A stretch of DNA of 64,000 bases from Corynebacterium tuberculostearicum (GCF_030506365.1 NZ_CP073092.1:1860001-1924000), one strand, 5' to 3'; numbered from the stretch's first letter, positions 29,727 to 39,093 are shown. The notes: generated from the sequence alone by a model not told the origin. A program made the numbers and translations.

Positions 29727-30467
29727 TTACCTCCCCTTGTATTCAGCGCCGGCGGGGTAACCATGGCCGGCTTTGAGCGAAGCCTTCACATCGGAGGCGT
29801 ACACATCAACATAAGGCTTATCGCTCAGCTCGGCCAAATTGCGCATCACAAAGTCGGTGAAGGCGCGGATAGTCTCATGCTCGGCCGGATTCATCCCACG
29901 CTCCTTGGCCCACTCATGCGGCCAGATGGGGTCTCCTACCCGCACGCCAACCTTGAAGGGGCGGGGAATCCACGAGCCAATGGGATTGGCCTTGCGCGAA
30001 TTGATCATCGCAATGGGAAATACTGGCTGATTAGTCTCCATGGCGATGCGCGCCATGCCGGTGCGTCCCCTGTACACGCGGCCATCTGGGGAACGAGTTC
30101 CTTCCGGATAGATACCGAAGAGATCGCCACGGGACAAAATGCCTTCTGCGGTTTCCACGATGGCGTCGCCAGCGTCCTCGCTATCGCGCTCGATGGGGAC
30201 CTGGCCTACCGAGGTAAAGAACCACTTTTGCAGGCTGCCGACAAGCCCCGGAGTGGTGAAGTATTCCGACTTAGCCGGAAACGTGATCTGGCGCGGACAT
30301 ACCAAAGGAAAGAAGAAGGAATCCATGACGGCCTGGTGATTCGACACCAAAATCGCAGGCCCTTCAGCGGGGATTTTCTCGATGCCCTCGGTCCACGGGC
30401 GATTCCATACTCGCAGGGCGGGTCCGAAGAAGATGTGCTTAAAAGCCCAGTACCACTTGTTTTTCAT
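29727..30467 (-). CDS. plsC: 1-acyl-sn-glycerol-3-phosphate acyltransferase (PlsC family)
   Basis: 246-residue LPLAT-family enzyme likely making phosphatidic acid from lysophosphatidic acid. Catalytic NHQAVMD (HX4D, about residue 43), GIYPEGTRSPDGRVYRGRTGMARIA (EGTRS motif near 120) and VFPIAMINSRK are present in order. The last codons carry the GGGGAGG that serves the downstream acyltransferase gene. M. tuberculosis has the homologue Rv2182c beside mptC, so the context is conserved. A related role in acylating PIM or glycolipid precursors cannot be ruled out. Confidence 0.92.
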   Translation of the reverse strand: MKNKWYWAFKHIFFGPALRVWNRPWTEGIEKIPAEGPAILVSNHQAVMDSFFFPLVCPRQITFPAKSEYFTTPGLVGSLQKWFFTSVGQVPIERDSEDAGDAIVETAEGILSRGDLFGIYPEGTRSPDGRVYRGRTGMARIAMETNQPVFPIAMINSRKANPIGSWIPRPFKVGVRVGDPIWPHEWAKERGMNPAEHETIRAFTDFVMRNLAELSDKPYVDVYASDVKASLKAGHGYPAGAEYKGR

Positions 30468-30490
30468 CGCCAGGTCGTCCTTTGTTAGTT

Positions 30491-31423
30491 TTAACGGCCG
30501 CTGCGGGCCAAATCGGCTACGCCAATCATACCCGCTGCCGACCCTAATTCTGCGGTGGCAACACGTGCGAGGGGGCGATGCCCTGCCCCAACAATGTCCT
30601 GCCCCATGGCTTGGGCAGCGCCCTCGAGGTAGAGGTCCGCATCTTGGGATACGCCGCCTCCGAGCACGATGAGCTCCGGATCCAACACGTCAGCAACAAT
30701 GGATAGGCCCTGGCCCAGCCACCGGCTGAAGTCTTCCATTACCGCTACGGCAAGCGGATCTCCGCGCCGCGCCGCTTGGGTAATTTCCTTACCGGTGGGC
30801 TCAGCCGGCAGCGAGGTCTCATAGCTTCCACGCAGATCAGTGCAGGTATCCGGCAACGCGGTACCGGAGGCATAGCGTTCCAAGCAGCCACGCTTGCCGC
30901 AGGAGCACTGCCGGCCATTAGGGACTACCACGATATGCCCAAATTCTGGGGCGGTGCCAAACGCGCCGCGGTAGATGGTGTCATGCGTCATCAGCGTGGC
31001 GCCGATACCTGTTCCTACCGCAAAGAAAACCCAATCCTCCGCTCCGCGGCCAGCACCAAAGCACCACTCACCCCACGCGGCGGAATTTGCATCATGCTCC
31101 AAACGCACGTGCATACCGAGTTTCTGCGAGAGTGATTCCCGCACATTGGCGTGCCGCCAGGGAAGGTGCGGGGCGAAGCGCACTACCTCGCACGTAGGAT
31201 CCAAAAATCCCGCCAAGGCGAGGCCAACGGCGTCCACCTCATAGTCGGCGCGTAGCTCATCGACGATGCCCACAATATCCGCTTCCAGCTGCTCGGCGTC
31301 CATGGAAGTAGGAACCGTGCGGCTCGCGAGAATCTCACCCTCCCGAGTGATCACTCCGCCGCGCACGTTGGTGCCACCGACGTCGAAGCCGATAGTCAGA
31401 TCGGCGGAGTTGTTCTTAAGCAT
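30491..31423 (-). CDS. glk: ROK-family glucokinase
   Basis: 310-residue cytoplasmic sugar kinase, ATP-dependent glucose phosphorylation. The N-terminal ATP motif is IGFDVGGTNVRGGVI, the sugar-binding region LEHDANSAAWGEWCFGAG and FFAVGTGIGATL; the ROK zinc-binding signature CSCGKRGCLERYASG (about residues 170-185) and VLGGGVSQDADLY follow. No DNA-binding domain, so it is a kinase rather than a ROK repressor. C. glutamicum glk occupies the same place. Confidence 0.93.
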   Translation of the reverse strand: MLKNNSADLTIGFDVGGTNVRGGVITREGEILASRTVPTSMDAEQLEADIVGIVDELRADYEVDAVGLALAGFLDPTCEVVRFAPHLPWRHANVRESLSQKLGMHVRLEHDANSAAWGEWCFGAGRGAEDWVFFAVGTGIGATLMTHDTIYRGAFGTAPEFGHIVVVPNGRQCSCGKRGCLERYASGTALPDTCTDLRGSYETSLPAEPTGKEITQAARRGDPLAVAVMEDFSRWLGQGLSIVADVLDPELIVLGGGVSQDADLYLEGAAQAMGQDIVGAGHRPLARVATAELGSAAGMIGVADLARSGR

Positions 31424-31461
31424 GCATAACAGAATATACCGACAACCGGGTTAGGGTCACA

Positions 31462-32565
31462 TCAAGACATCAGCTGCCGCAATCGCTGCCCCATTATCCG
31501 CCACGTCCAATTCTCTTCCACATGGCGACGCCCCGCCTGCCCCATGCGAAGCCTACGCGGCGGGTCAGCCAAGAGAGCTTTCAACGCTCCAGCTAGTTCC
31601 GGCACAGATCCGCCCTTGACGACGACCCCCGTCTCCCCCGTCACCGTCTCCGGTGCACCACCGGAGTCTCCAGCGACAACCGGCAGGCCGCACGCTTGCG
31701 CCTCCAAATAGACGATTCCCAAGCCCTCGACGTCTAGCCCACCGCCACGGGTGCGTGCCGGCATGGCAAAAACGTCCGCTGCATGCAAAGCAGTCTCAAT
31801 GCTTTCTGCTTCTTGGATCACTGCGTCCGGGCAGTACATTTCCGCCAGTTGCTCTAGGGCCGCGCGATAGCGTCCGCGGCCTATAAGCAGTAGCTGTGCA
31901 TCCGGGAATTCTTCACGCACTAAGGGCATAGCGCGGAGCAGCTGGTCTTGCCCCTTACGGGGGACAAACCGCGAAATGCAGACGATGGTCGGCCCGCTGC
32001 CCCCGAACTCTGCCTTGGCCGCTGCGCGTTGCTCCGGCGTGGCTGGAGAAAGGCCTTCCACGCTCACTCCGGAAGGCAGGTGCTCCCAGCGCGGATTCGG
32101 CCCGAATGGTCGACGCAACCGACGCAGGGTGTAGTCGGAAATATAGGTAATCACGTCAGCATGGTCACCAATGCGGCGCAGGCACTGCCGCGCCACGGGC
32201 ACCATTGACCACCCCACTTCGTGCCCGTGCGTGGTAGCAACCACACGGGTGGCACCCGCCTCTTTTGCGGCCTTGCCCATCAAGGCAAGGGGCGCGGCTG
32301 CACCAAACCAGACGATGTCAATATTTTCTGCGCGGATGATCTCCTGCATCCGACGCACCGTGGCGGGCGTTGGCAACATCACGCGGCGAGGCCAGCGGAT
32401 GACCTTGTAGTCCACCCCGGCATCGAATTCCGCTGGCGATTCCTGGGTTGAGGCAAAGACCACGACATCGCGCGGATCTAAGGTTGCTACGAAATCGCGC
32501 AAGTAGGACTGAATCCCGCCAATCTTGGGCGGGAAGTCATTAGTTACCAGCAGAACGCGGGCCAC
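31462..32565 (-). CDS. pimB: GT4 mannosyltransferase PimB' (PIM2 synthesis)
   Basis: 367-residue GT-B fold enzyme that adds the second mannose from GDP-mannose to phosphatidylinositol monomannoside. Motifs: VTNDFPPKIGGIQSYL (N-terminal acceptor domain), HGHEVGWSMVP, ISRFVPRKGQDQLLRAM (donor-phosphate Arg/Lys), GRGRYRAAL and the GT4 GLGIVYLEAQACGLPVVAG with the EX7E pattern. The C. glutamicum enzyme is structurally characterised. It starts at a GTG directly after the stop of the upstream NlpC/P60 gene (TAA then GTG). Confidence 0.91.
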   Translation of the reverse strand: MARVLLVTNDFPPKIGGIQSYLRDFVATLDPRDVVVFASTQESPAEFDAGVDYKVIRWPRRVMLPTPATVRRMQEIIRAENIDIVWFGAAAPLALMGKAAKEAGATRVVATTHGHEVGWSMVPVARQCLRRIGDHADVITYISDYTLRRLRRPFGPNPRWEHLPSGVSVEGLSPATPEQRAAAKAEFGGSGPTIVCISRFVPRKGQDQLLRAMPLVREEFPDAQLLLIGRGRYRAALEQLAEMYCPDAVIQEAESIETALHAADVFAMPARTRGGGLDVEGLGIVYLEAQACGLPVVAGDSGGAPETVTGETGVVVKGGSVPELAGALKALLADPPRRLRMGQAGRRHVEENWTWRIMGQRLRQLMS

Positions 32566-33609
32566 TTAGTACCGCGCCGTTCCGGTAATCGGCATGGACT
32601 TCAGTGGTACTACCTGAACAGGCACGCCATAGGTAGAGGCATGGACCACCTGGCCATTACCGATGTACATGCCCACGTGAGTTACTCCCGGGTAATAGCC
32701 CACGATATCGCCCGGCTGTAGGTCTTCCAACGGTACCGACGTGCCACCTGCAATCTGAGCCTGCGACGTACGCGGAATAGACTTGCCAATCTGCTGATAC
32801 GCCCAGAACATCAATCCAGAGCAGTCGAACTGATCGGGGCCAGCCGCACCCCAGCCATATGGGGCGCCCAGCTTCGACAACGCCGCGGAAGCAGCGCCGT
32901 CTGCGACCTCGCCCAGATCCATATCCGGCTTATCAGATCCGCCGAACTGGCCTTCCCAAGCCTCGCGTTGCTGTTCATCGAGGGCGTCCACCTGCTTCTC
33001 GATGTCCTTTTGCTGCTTTTCCAGCTCCTCTTTCTCCTTGAGGAGCTCTTCACGCTGCTCTTCCAGCGCCTTCTTTTCCTCGCGCACCTTGGCAGCGGCG
33101 TCGGCAGCCTTATGCTTTTCCTCTTCCGCCATGGACGCGGCATTTGCCTTCGCATCAAGCGTGCGCTGGGCCTTGCGGGAAAGCGCGCCGAGGTAGCCCA
33201 TGCGCTCTACGGCATCGGAAGGATCTTCCGCTGCCAAGGCCCCAGACACTGCCGAACGGGAGTCACCGCGGTAGCGCGACTGTGCGATGCCGTTGACACG
33301 GTCCTGCTGGGTGGAAACATCGCCCTTCGCATCGTCCGCACGCGTTTGTGCCTCAGCGGCTGCCTGCTCAGATTCAGCAACCTCAGCCTGCTTTTCCTCG
33401 AGCTTGACCTCGAGCTCTTTTACTTCTTCATTCTTGGCAGAAACCTTGCGCGCAACTTCGCCAACGCGCTCTACCAAGGCGTCCACATCTTCGGTGGCAC
33501 TCTCCTGTTGCGGAGCCGCCTCCTGCGCAAGAACCTGCGAAATCCCAGAAACCGACGAAACAGCAAGAGCCGCCACAAGTGCAGCTGCAGGAAGTACTCG
33601 TTTAGACAC
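32566..33609 (-). CDS. Secreted coiled-coil NlpC/P60 peptidoglycan hydrolase
   Basis: 347-residue protein: signal peptide (1-28, ALAVSSVSGISQVLAQ), long coiled coil (about 40-215, heptad-rich with many Glu/Lys/Gln) and a C-terminal NlpC/P60 endopeptidase domain (about 235-347) with catalytic Cys in FDCSGLMFWAYQQIG, His in THVGMYIGNGQVVHAS. The architecture matches mycobacterial RipC and C. glutamicum Cg2401, where the coiled coil is thought to be controlled by FtsEX. The GTG start follows AAGGGTCC. A TGCATT-N16-TATAGT promoter lies about 45-65 bp upstream. Confidence 0.92.
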   Translation of the reverse strand: MSKRVLPAAALVAALAVSSVSGISQVLAQEAAPQQESATEDVDALVERVGEVARKVSAKNEEVKELEVKLEEKQAEVAESEQAAAEAQTRADDAKGDVSTQQDRVNGIAQSRYRGDSRSAVSGALAAEDPSDAVERMGYLGALSRKAQRTLDAKANAASMAEEEKHKAADAAAKVREEKKALEEQREELLKEKEELEKQQKDIEKQVDALDEQQREAWEGQFGGSDKPDMDLGEVADGAASAALSKLGAPYGWGAAGPDQFDCSGLMFWAYQQIGKSIPRTSQAQIAGGTSVPLEDLQPGDIVGYYPGVTHVGMYIGNGQVVHASTYGVPVQVVPLKSMPITGTARY

Positions 33610-33650
33610 GTAAGGACCCTTAGACTAAGAAAATTTTAAAAATCGTTCTA

Positions 33651-33678
33651 ACTATAGCGGGTTTTACCCCCTAATGCA
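33651..33678 (-). promoter_or_regulatory. Putative promoter of the coiled-coil NlpC/P60 gene
   Basis: Minus strand TGCATT (33678-33673), 16-bp spacer, TATAGT (33656-33651), giving a leader of about 35 nt. Confidence 0.45.
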
Positions 33679-33685
33679 CGACAAA

Positions 33686-33708
33686 GCCCTCCCCGCGAAG
33701 GGGAGGGC
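33686..33708 (-). terminator. Terminator of the second NlpC/P60 gene
   Basis: Minus strand stem GCCCTCCCC / GGGGAGGGC with a TTCGC loop followed by TTTGTCG, 15 bp past the stop of the gene at 33724. Confidence 0.85.
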
Positions 33709-33723
33709 AAGATCCGCTGCTTC

Positions 33724-34353
33724 TTAGAAGCGAACTGCGGAGTGAATCGGCATGTAGTTCAGGTCGCGCTCCTGAACCGGGACGCCGGAGTTAAGGGCGT
33801 CGATGATGGTGCCGTGGCCGGTGTAGATACCAACGTGGGAAGCACCACCGTAGTAAGCGATGATGTCACCCGGCTGCAGCTGATCCAGGGATACCGGGGT
33901 ACCGGCGGCAGCCTGTGCCTGAGAGGTACGCGGGATCTGCTTGCCAGCCTGAGCGTATGCCCAGCTGGTCAGACCGGAGCAGTCAAAGGCGTTCGGGCCA
34001 GCGGCGCCGTATACGTACGGGGAGCCGATGACGGAGCGTGCTGCAGCCAGTGCCTTCTGGCCAACGGTCTGCTGTGCCGGAGCGGCCTGCTTGTGGCCAG
34101 CTGCTGCGTAGTTGGTGTTCTGCTGGTTAGAAACCTTACCCAGGGACGGAACGTAGCGGTCGATGTTCGGAACCTGGTCAATGTTCGGGACGTTTTCCAG
34201 ACCTGCTACCTCAAAGCGGTAGTCAGTATTAGGTACGACGACCTCTGCTGCCTGTGCGACGCCCGGTGCGACGACTGCTGCGGTTGCAGCCAGTGCTGCA
34301 GTAGATGCGATGCGACGGGTGTTCTTCATGCCCTGACGACGGTGCTGTGCCAT
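33724..34353 (-). CDS. Secreted NlpC/P60 peptidoglycan hydrolase (Cg2402 type)
   Basis: 209-residue exported protein: signal peptide (about 1-35, ASTAALAATAAVVAPGVAQA then AEVV), a linker and an NlpC/P60 domain (about 100-209) with catalytic Cys in FDCSGLTSWAYAQAG and His in SHVGIYTGHGTIIDA. The ATG at 34353 follows GGAG at a good distance. In-frame codons further upstream (to 34521) belong to a folded leader, not to protein. Closely related to the neighbouring coiled-coil hydrolase in its catalytic domain (IPRTSQAQ, DIxxYYxGxxHVG), so probably an old duplication. In C. glutamicum an NlpC-type gene is reported to be controlled by a c-di-AMP riboswitch. Confidence 0.92.
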   Translation of the reverse strand: MAQHRRQGMKNTRRIASTAALAATAAVVAPGVAQAAEVVVPNTDYRFEVAGLENVPNIDQVPNIDRYVPSLGKVSNQQNTNYAAAGHKQAAPAQQTVGQKALAAARSVIGSPYVYGAAGPNAFDCSGLTSWAYAQAGKQIPRTSQAQAAAGTPVSLDQLQPGDIIAYYGGASHVGIYTGHGTIIDALNSGVPVQERDLNYMPIHSAVRF

Positions 34354-34536
34354 GAGTAAAACTCCAAATCTTCCTGCGCGCCTACTCCCCTTGTAAAGGA
34401 AGCTCTGACCCTGGGGGACTAGCGTTCGTTGGGAATCCGTTCCTTTAGGATTCCCTCCACTCGGCCCCTCAGTAGGAGGGGCCAGATGCGGCGCTGTAAT
34501 TCTTCTGTTTAGATTGAGCACCTTTTCGGGCGGTAA
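34354..34536 (-). promoter_or_regulatory. Structured 5' leader of the NlpC/P60 gene (possible c-di-AMP riboswitch)
   Basis: About 180-nt leader. Hairpins: GGCCCCTC / GAGGGGCC with loop CTACT (34483-34463) and GGGAATCC / GGATTCCC (34455-34431). The CTACT loop can pair with AGTAGG at 34386-34381, and GCGCC (34494-34490) with GGCGC (34082 offset region 34382-34378), giving a closed, pseudoknotted fold next to the ribosome-binding site. The position, before an NlpC/P60 gene, is where ydaO-type c-di-AMP riboswitches occur in actinobacteria, but the conserved ydaO core is not a clean match, so the class is unproven. Confidence 0.5.
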
Positions 34537-34551
34537 CTCAATGTCTCGAAT

Positions 34552-34581
34552 AGGTTACGAAATCATCAAAAGCAATGTCCA
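34552..34581 (-). promoter_or_regulatory. Putative promoter of the NlpC/P60 leader
   Basis: Minus strand TGGACA (34581-34576), 18-bp spacer, TAACCT (34557-34552). The predicted start falls just before the folded leader. Confidence 0.45.
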
Positions 34582-35237
34582 TTCGCGACACCAAAATAAC
34601 GTTTGTTATCGCTTCGTTACCTTCCGTTGACCTTGTCGAGATTTAACCTCCACATCGACGCTAGTTCCCACCAGAACTTGATGCTTTAAGGTCACAAGCT
34701 GCACAAACGACAGAGGATGGCAGACACCTGACCAAGAAATACCCTTACTAAGAAAACGATTAACAATTAAGAGGATTCTAAATTGTGACTTTCAGCACTA
34801 AGGCATTTTGGCAGCCCCATCTCCCCCACCAATTAACTCCTTTACCGCACGCCTAGAGCCTTGTTTTCATCGCAACTGCGCCCCGCTTTGCCGCCTTTCC
34901 TTGCGGTGGTTCTAGCTAAACCGCTTTCCGACGCCCTCTTAAGGCGCTCAATCTCCGAGCGCAGCGTGCCTCAGGCCAATAGAGCCTTTCGGCATTCACA
35001 CCTACCTGAGCCCACGCACTAGGCTCCTAAGGCTGTAAATCACGAGAGAACTACTAAACTCCGACAATACGAGCACCAGAACGCGTACTAAACCGACTGC
35101 ACAACAACCTTCAGCAGCAGTTCTTCAGATGCTCCAAGATTCATAAAGACTCTCAGGCACGCGGCGCCCCCCTTCGACAACTGTTGTAGCAGCCAGAAAA
35201 GTGAGGACTGCGTTCGGAATTGATCTAAATATACGCA
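34582..35237. other. Gene-free stretch between the NlpC/P60 promoter and the qcr terminator
   Basis: About 650 bp with no convincing coding frame on either strand, no tRNA and no clear repeat. Composition shifts from AT-rich (34730-34800) to mixed. A 16-mer at 34921 recurs at 39846. I see nothing that can be named. Confidence 0.5.
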
Positions 35238-35278
35238 AGACCCGCCCTTGCTCCTTCAACAGGAGCAAGGGCGGGTCT
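35238..35278 (-). terminator. Terminator of the ctaE-qcrCAB operon
   Basis: Perfect 18-bp stem AGACCCGCCCTTGCTCCT / AGGAGCAAGGGCGGGTCT with a 5-nt loop, 36 bp past the qcrB stop; on the minus strand it is followed by TGCGTATATTT. Confidence 0.85.
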
Positions 35279-35313
35279 GTGAGCGCGTTTCGAGTAGTCC
35301 TCAGGAAAAGCGG

Positions 35314-36936
35314 TTAGATGCGGCCGTTTTCCTCGTCTTCACGGCGGTTAGCCTCGTTAAGGCGGCGGAACATCTCCGCTTCCTCATCGTGGTTATCCGA
35401 GTGGATTTCGTGTACTCGGTGCATGAGGGCCGAATCATCAGGGCTGAAAGTGCCCTGGGTCTCAGAGTCAGCGAGTCCGAGGTGGTTCAGCTGCTTCGGC
35501 ACCTGAGCACCTGCGTACTCGAGCGGAACCGGGTGTCCATCGGCATCAACCGGGCCGAGCGGCTGGTGAACCTCGATGAAGGCACCATTCGGCATCTGCT
35601 TGATAACGCCGGTTTCAATACCGTGCTCGAGCACCTCACGGTCAGAGCGCTGCAGACCAACGCAAATGCGGTAGGTCATGAAGTACGCAATCGGAGGCAG
35701 CACGATGAGGCCGATACGACCAACCCAGGTCATGGCGTTCAGCGAAATCTGGAAGAAGTGCGCGACGTGGTCGTTACCACCGGAAAGGGTAACCAGCAGG
35801 AAGAACACAATGGCAGCCGCACCAATAGCGGAGCGGGTAGGAACATCGCGCGGACGCTGCAGCAGGTTGTGGTGTGCATCGTCACCGGTGAACTTCTTCT
35901 CCAAGAACGGGTAAGACATAAGCAGGACGACCATGAGGCCACACAGCAGAGCTACCCAGAACGCGGAAGGAATGGTGTAGTTGCCGAGGTAGAGCTCCCA
36001 TGCCGGCATGACACGGGCAACACCGTCAGTCCACAGCATGTAAATATCCGGCTGAGAACCAGCGGAAACCTGGGATGGGTTATAAGGTCCAAGCGTCCAG
36101 ATGGCGTTGATGGTCAGCAGACCAGACATCAGCGCCAGTACGCCAGCAACCATCATGCCCATACCAATAGCCTTGGTGGCGAAGACCGGCATAATGCGGA
36201 CACCAACCACGTTGTTCTCCGCACGGCCCGGTCCAGGGAACTGGGTGTGCTTCTGGAACCAAACCATGATCAGGTGGGCTGCAATCAGGCCAAGGATGAT
36301 GCCCGGAATAACCAGAACGTGCAGGATGTAGAAACGATCCAGCATCAGGTCAGACGGGAAGTCACCGCTGAAGATTGCCCAGTGCAGCCAGGTGCCGATA
36401 ATCGGCAGCCCCAGGATGATGGCGGACATGATTCGCAGACCAACACCGGAAAGAAGGTCGTCCGGCAGGGAGTAACCGAGGAAGCCCTCGATCATGCCCA
36501 GCAGGATAAGTGCGCAACCAATGATCCAGTTAGCCTCACGCGGACGACGGAATGCGCCGGTAAAGAAGATGCGCAGCATGTGCGCAACCATGGACATCAT
36601 GAACAGCAAAGCTGCCCAGTGGTGCATCTGGCGCACGAACAGGCCACCACGAACTTCGAAGGAAATATCCAGCGCGGTGGCGTATGCGCGGGACATTTCT
36701 ACACCGTTAAGCGGTGCATAGGTGCCGTCGTAAATGACCTTGGTGATGGAAGGGTCGAAGAACAGCGCCAAGTAGATACCGGTCAGTACAAGAATGATGA
36801 AGCTGTATAGCGCCATCTCACCGAGCATGAAGGACCAGTGGGTCGGAAAGACCTTGTTCAGCTGAGTCCTCAGCACGCCGGCGGCGCTATAGCGCTCATC
36901 CATGTTGTTGCCCATTTGGGCGAGTTTATTGCTCAT
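35314..36936 (-). CDS. qcrB: Cytochrome bcc complex cytochrome b subunit QcrB
   Basis: Membrane quinol-oxidising cytochrome b subunit of the bcc-aa3 supercomplex. The 540-residue protein has eight core membrane helices, two pairs of haem-ligand His ([20 protein letters not shown] in helix B and [20 protein letters not shown] in helix D), the Q-site motif in the PEWY region as PAWELY, and the actinobacterial C-terminal extension (about 430-540, acidic at the end). Starts by one-base overlap with qcrA (TAATG). Target region of the Q203-type bcc inhibitors in mycobacteria. Confidence 0.98.
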   Translation of the reverse strand: MSNKLAQMGNNMDERYSAAGVLRTQLNKVFPTHWSFMLGEMALYSFIILVLTGIYLALFFDPSITKVIYDGTYAPLNGVEMSRAYATALDISFEVRGGLFVRQMHHWAALLFMMSMVAHMLRIFFTGAFRRPREANWIIGCALILLGMIEGFLGYSLPDDLLSGVGLRIMSAIILGLPIIGTWLHWAIFSGDFPSDLMLDRFYILHVLVIPGIILGLIAAHLIMVWFQKHTQFPGPGRAENNVVGVRIMPVFATKAIGMGMMVAGVLALMSGLLTINAIWTLGPYNPSQVSAGSQPDIYMLWTDGVARVMPAWELYLGNYTIPSAFWVALLCGLMVVLLMSYPFLEKKFTGDDAHHNLLQRPRDVPTRSAIGAAAIVFFLLVTLSGGNDHVAHFFQISLNAMTWVGRIGLIVLPPIAYFMTYRICVGLQRSDREVLEHGIETGVIKQMPNGAFIEVHQPLGPVDADGHPVPLEYAGAQVPKQLNHLGLADSETQGTFSPDDSALMHRVHEIHSDNHDEEAEMFRRLNEANRREDEENGRI

Positions 36937-38156
36937 TATGACTTACGCTCCCAGAATGCCGGGCCGACAGGCTCAATGAAGTTGCCCTGTGCAACGAGGT
37001 AGCCCTCGTCATCCACCGTGATAGGCAGCTGTGGCAATGCACGGGCAGCCGGGCCGAAGACCGGCTTTCCGTAGTGCAAAGCGTCGAACTGCGACTGGTG
37101 GCACGGGCAAAGGATTCGGTTGGTCTGCGCCTCATACAGAGAGGTCGGGCAACCGATGTGGGTACAGATCTTGGAGTAGGCGTAGTAATCGCCGTGGTGG
37201 AAGTCTTCCTGACCTTCGCGCTCGATTGCCTTCTGAGCGTCGTTGTGACGCAGGCGAATCAGCATGACCGCATTGCGGTTGCCGTGAATCGAGTGCATGT
37301 GGTGCTCGTAGACATCGCGCTCGGCATCGTACTTGTCGCCATCGTTAACGTCTTCTTCTGCCAGCGGGAAGACGGTCTCCATGCCGCCTGCCGCCAGATC
37401 CTCCGGGCGCACACGAACCAAGCGAGTAACACCCTTGGTGCTGTAGTGCTCACCGGTTTCGCCAGAGTGCTTCTCGGCGATAGTACCGGTGTCGCGCGCC
37501 AGGTAGAGCTTGACGCCTTCATTGTGCATGGTCCAACCGGAAGTCCACAGGGTGCCGTCACCGGCATAGTTCATATTGTGGCGAACCTTCCAAGGGTTCT
37601 TAATTGCGCCGCCCAGCGGAGCAATCACGGTAAGACCGAACAGAACGCCGGCACCGCCCAACAGACCCTGAACGGTCTTGCGGCGACCCAGAGTGGAGGT
37701 CTTCCAAGAATCGTTCAGAAGAGCGGTCAGGGTACGGCGGTCAACTTCTTCGGAAGGACCGTCGTGACGACGCTGAACGGAAATCTCTTCTGGGAGAATC
37801 TTCTTAACGTACTGAACGATGGCGATGCCCAAGCCGCAAATTGCGAGGGCTGCAGTAATACCCAGCAGAGGGGTGTAGAGGGTGTGCCAAATGTGGCCCT
37901 CCTCCCCTAGCTGCTTGTACTGCCACGGCCAGAACAGGTAAACGCCGAGGAATCCGAGGCCGCCGATGACGGACAGGAACAACCAGATAGCAACGTTACG
38001 TCCAGCGCGCTTTTCAGCCGGGTCACCTTCGACTGGGAAGCGCTCCTTGCGGAACGCAACGGTGACGTCGTCGAGCTCGGTACCAAGAGCAGCGAGTTCA
38101 TCGTTGCTCATCTTGTCGAGCTCAGCGTTAGTGTAATTCTTCTTCACATTGCTCAT
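36936..38156 (-). CDS. qcrA: Rieske iron-sulfur subunit QcrA
   Basis: 406-residue Rieske protein with three N-terminal membrane helices (about 60-80, 95-115 and 165-185), as is characteristic of actinobacterial bcc complexes (canonical Rieske proteins have one). The 2Fe-2S ligands lie in CTHIGCP and CPCHQSQF near residues 330-355. The ATG at 38156 overlaps the qcrC stop (ATGA); the longer frame to 38189 is not needed. The protein lacks a leader for cleavage and is inserted as the three-helix form. Confidence 0.97.
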   Translation of the reverse strand: MSNVKKNYTNAELDKMSNDELAALGTELDDVTVAFRKERFPVEGDPAEKRAGRNVAIWLFLSVIGGLGFLGVYLFWPWQYKQLGEEGHIWHTLYTPLLGITAALAICGLGIAIVQYVKKILPEEISVQRRHDGPSEEVDRRTLTALLNDSWKTSTLGRRKTVQGLLGGAGVLFGLTVIAPLGGAIKNPWKVRHNMNYAGDGTLWTSGWTMHNEGVKLYLARDTGTIAEKHSGETGEHYSTKGVTRLVRVRPEDLAAGGMETVFPLAEEDVNDGDKYDAERDVYEHHMHSIHGNRNAVMLIRLRHNDAQKAIEREGQEDFHHGDYYAYSKICTHIGCPTSLYEAQTNRILCPCHQSQFDALHYGKPVFGPAARALPQLPITVDDEGYLVAQGNFIEPVGPAFWERKS

Positions 38157-39040
38157 GAGCGCGATCCAATCCACATAGCGGCAGCGCACAGGGCGCTAAT
38201 GCCGATAATCCACATTGCCAGGCCTTCCGCTACTGGGCCAAGACCGCCAAGGTCCCAACCTGCTGGGGAAGGAGTTTCCTTTGCAGACTTGAGGTAGGCA
38301 ATGATGTCCTTCTTCTCATCTGCGGTGAGCTGGCGGTCGGAGAACTTAGGCATGTTCTGCGGACCGGTCAGCATTGCCTGGTAGATTTCCTGCTCGCTTG
38401 CCGGAGCCAGCTCCGGAGCGAACTTACCGGAGGACAGGGCGCCGCCCTGGCCGGTGAAGTTGTGGCAGGAAGCGCAGTTCATGCGGAAGAGCTCGGAGCC
38501 CTTCGCTACGTCTTCTGCCTGGATTTCGCCATTGTAGTTAGCACCACGCAGCGATTCCTGAGCAACGCTTCCGTCGTCGTTGTAGACAATGTCTGCGCCG
38601 CCGCCGTTGGCTGCAACATATGCAGCCAAGGCCAGAGTCTGCTGCTCGGTGTAGCGAGGAGCCTTGCGCTCTGCCTGGGCGTCGTTAGACATCATCGGCA
38701 TACGGCCGGAGTGCACCTGGAAGTACACGGAACCAGCACCGATACCAACGAGGGACGGACCGCGACCTTCGATGCCCTGCAGATTGGCACCGTGGCAGGT
38801 GATACAAGCGGTGTCATAGATGTCCTTACCCTCTTGGACGAGGGCTTGGTCATCTTTTTCCGCCGTGGCGACCTGTGCGTCCGGGGTCAAGGCAGAAGCC
38901 AAGACGCCCGCACCGGACAGGCCAATCGCCAAAGCGAAGCCACCGGCAAGGGTGCGCTTCGCCTTGCGGCGACGGCGGGTCTTCTTAGCCGCCGCAGTGG
39001 TCTGCTCCACTGCCACGGACTGCGAATTGTTATCCATCAT
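38153..39040 (-). CDS. qcrC: Di-haem cytochrome c subunit QcrC
   Basis: 295-residue cytochrome cc subunit that passes electrons from the bc complex directly to the aa3 oxidase without a soluble cytochrome c, as established in Corynebacterineae. A basic N-terminus ([11 protein letters not shown]) precedes a membrane segment (about 31-52); two haem c motifs follow, CITCH (79-83) and CASCH (189-193), and a C-terminal membrane anchor (about 270-290). GGAAA precedes the start. First of the qcrCAB run, 53 bp after ctaE. Confidence 0.97.
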   Translation of the reverse strand: MMDNNSQSVAVEQTTAAAKKTRRRRKAKRTLAGGFALAIGLSGAGVLASALTPDAQVATAEKDDQALVQEGKDIYDTACITCHGANLQGIEGRGPSLVGIGAGSVYFQVHSGRMPMMSNDAQAERKAPRYTEQQTLALAAYVAANGGGADIVYNDDGSVAQESLRGANYNGEIQAEDVAKGSELFRMNCASCHNFTGQGGALSSGKFAPELAPASEQEIYQAMLTGPQNMPKFSDRQLTADEKKDIIAYLKSAKETPSPAGWDLGGLGPVAEGLAMWIIGISALCAAAMWIGSRS

Positions 39041-39093
39041 TTTCCTTTAGATAACTCGAACACGGGAGGACTGTTTGGGGATCTTGGCCAGTG

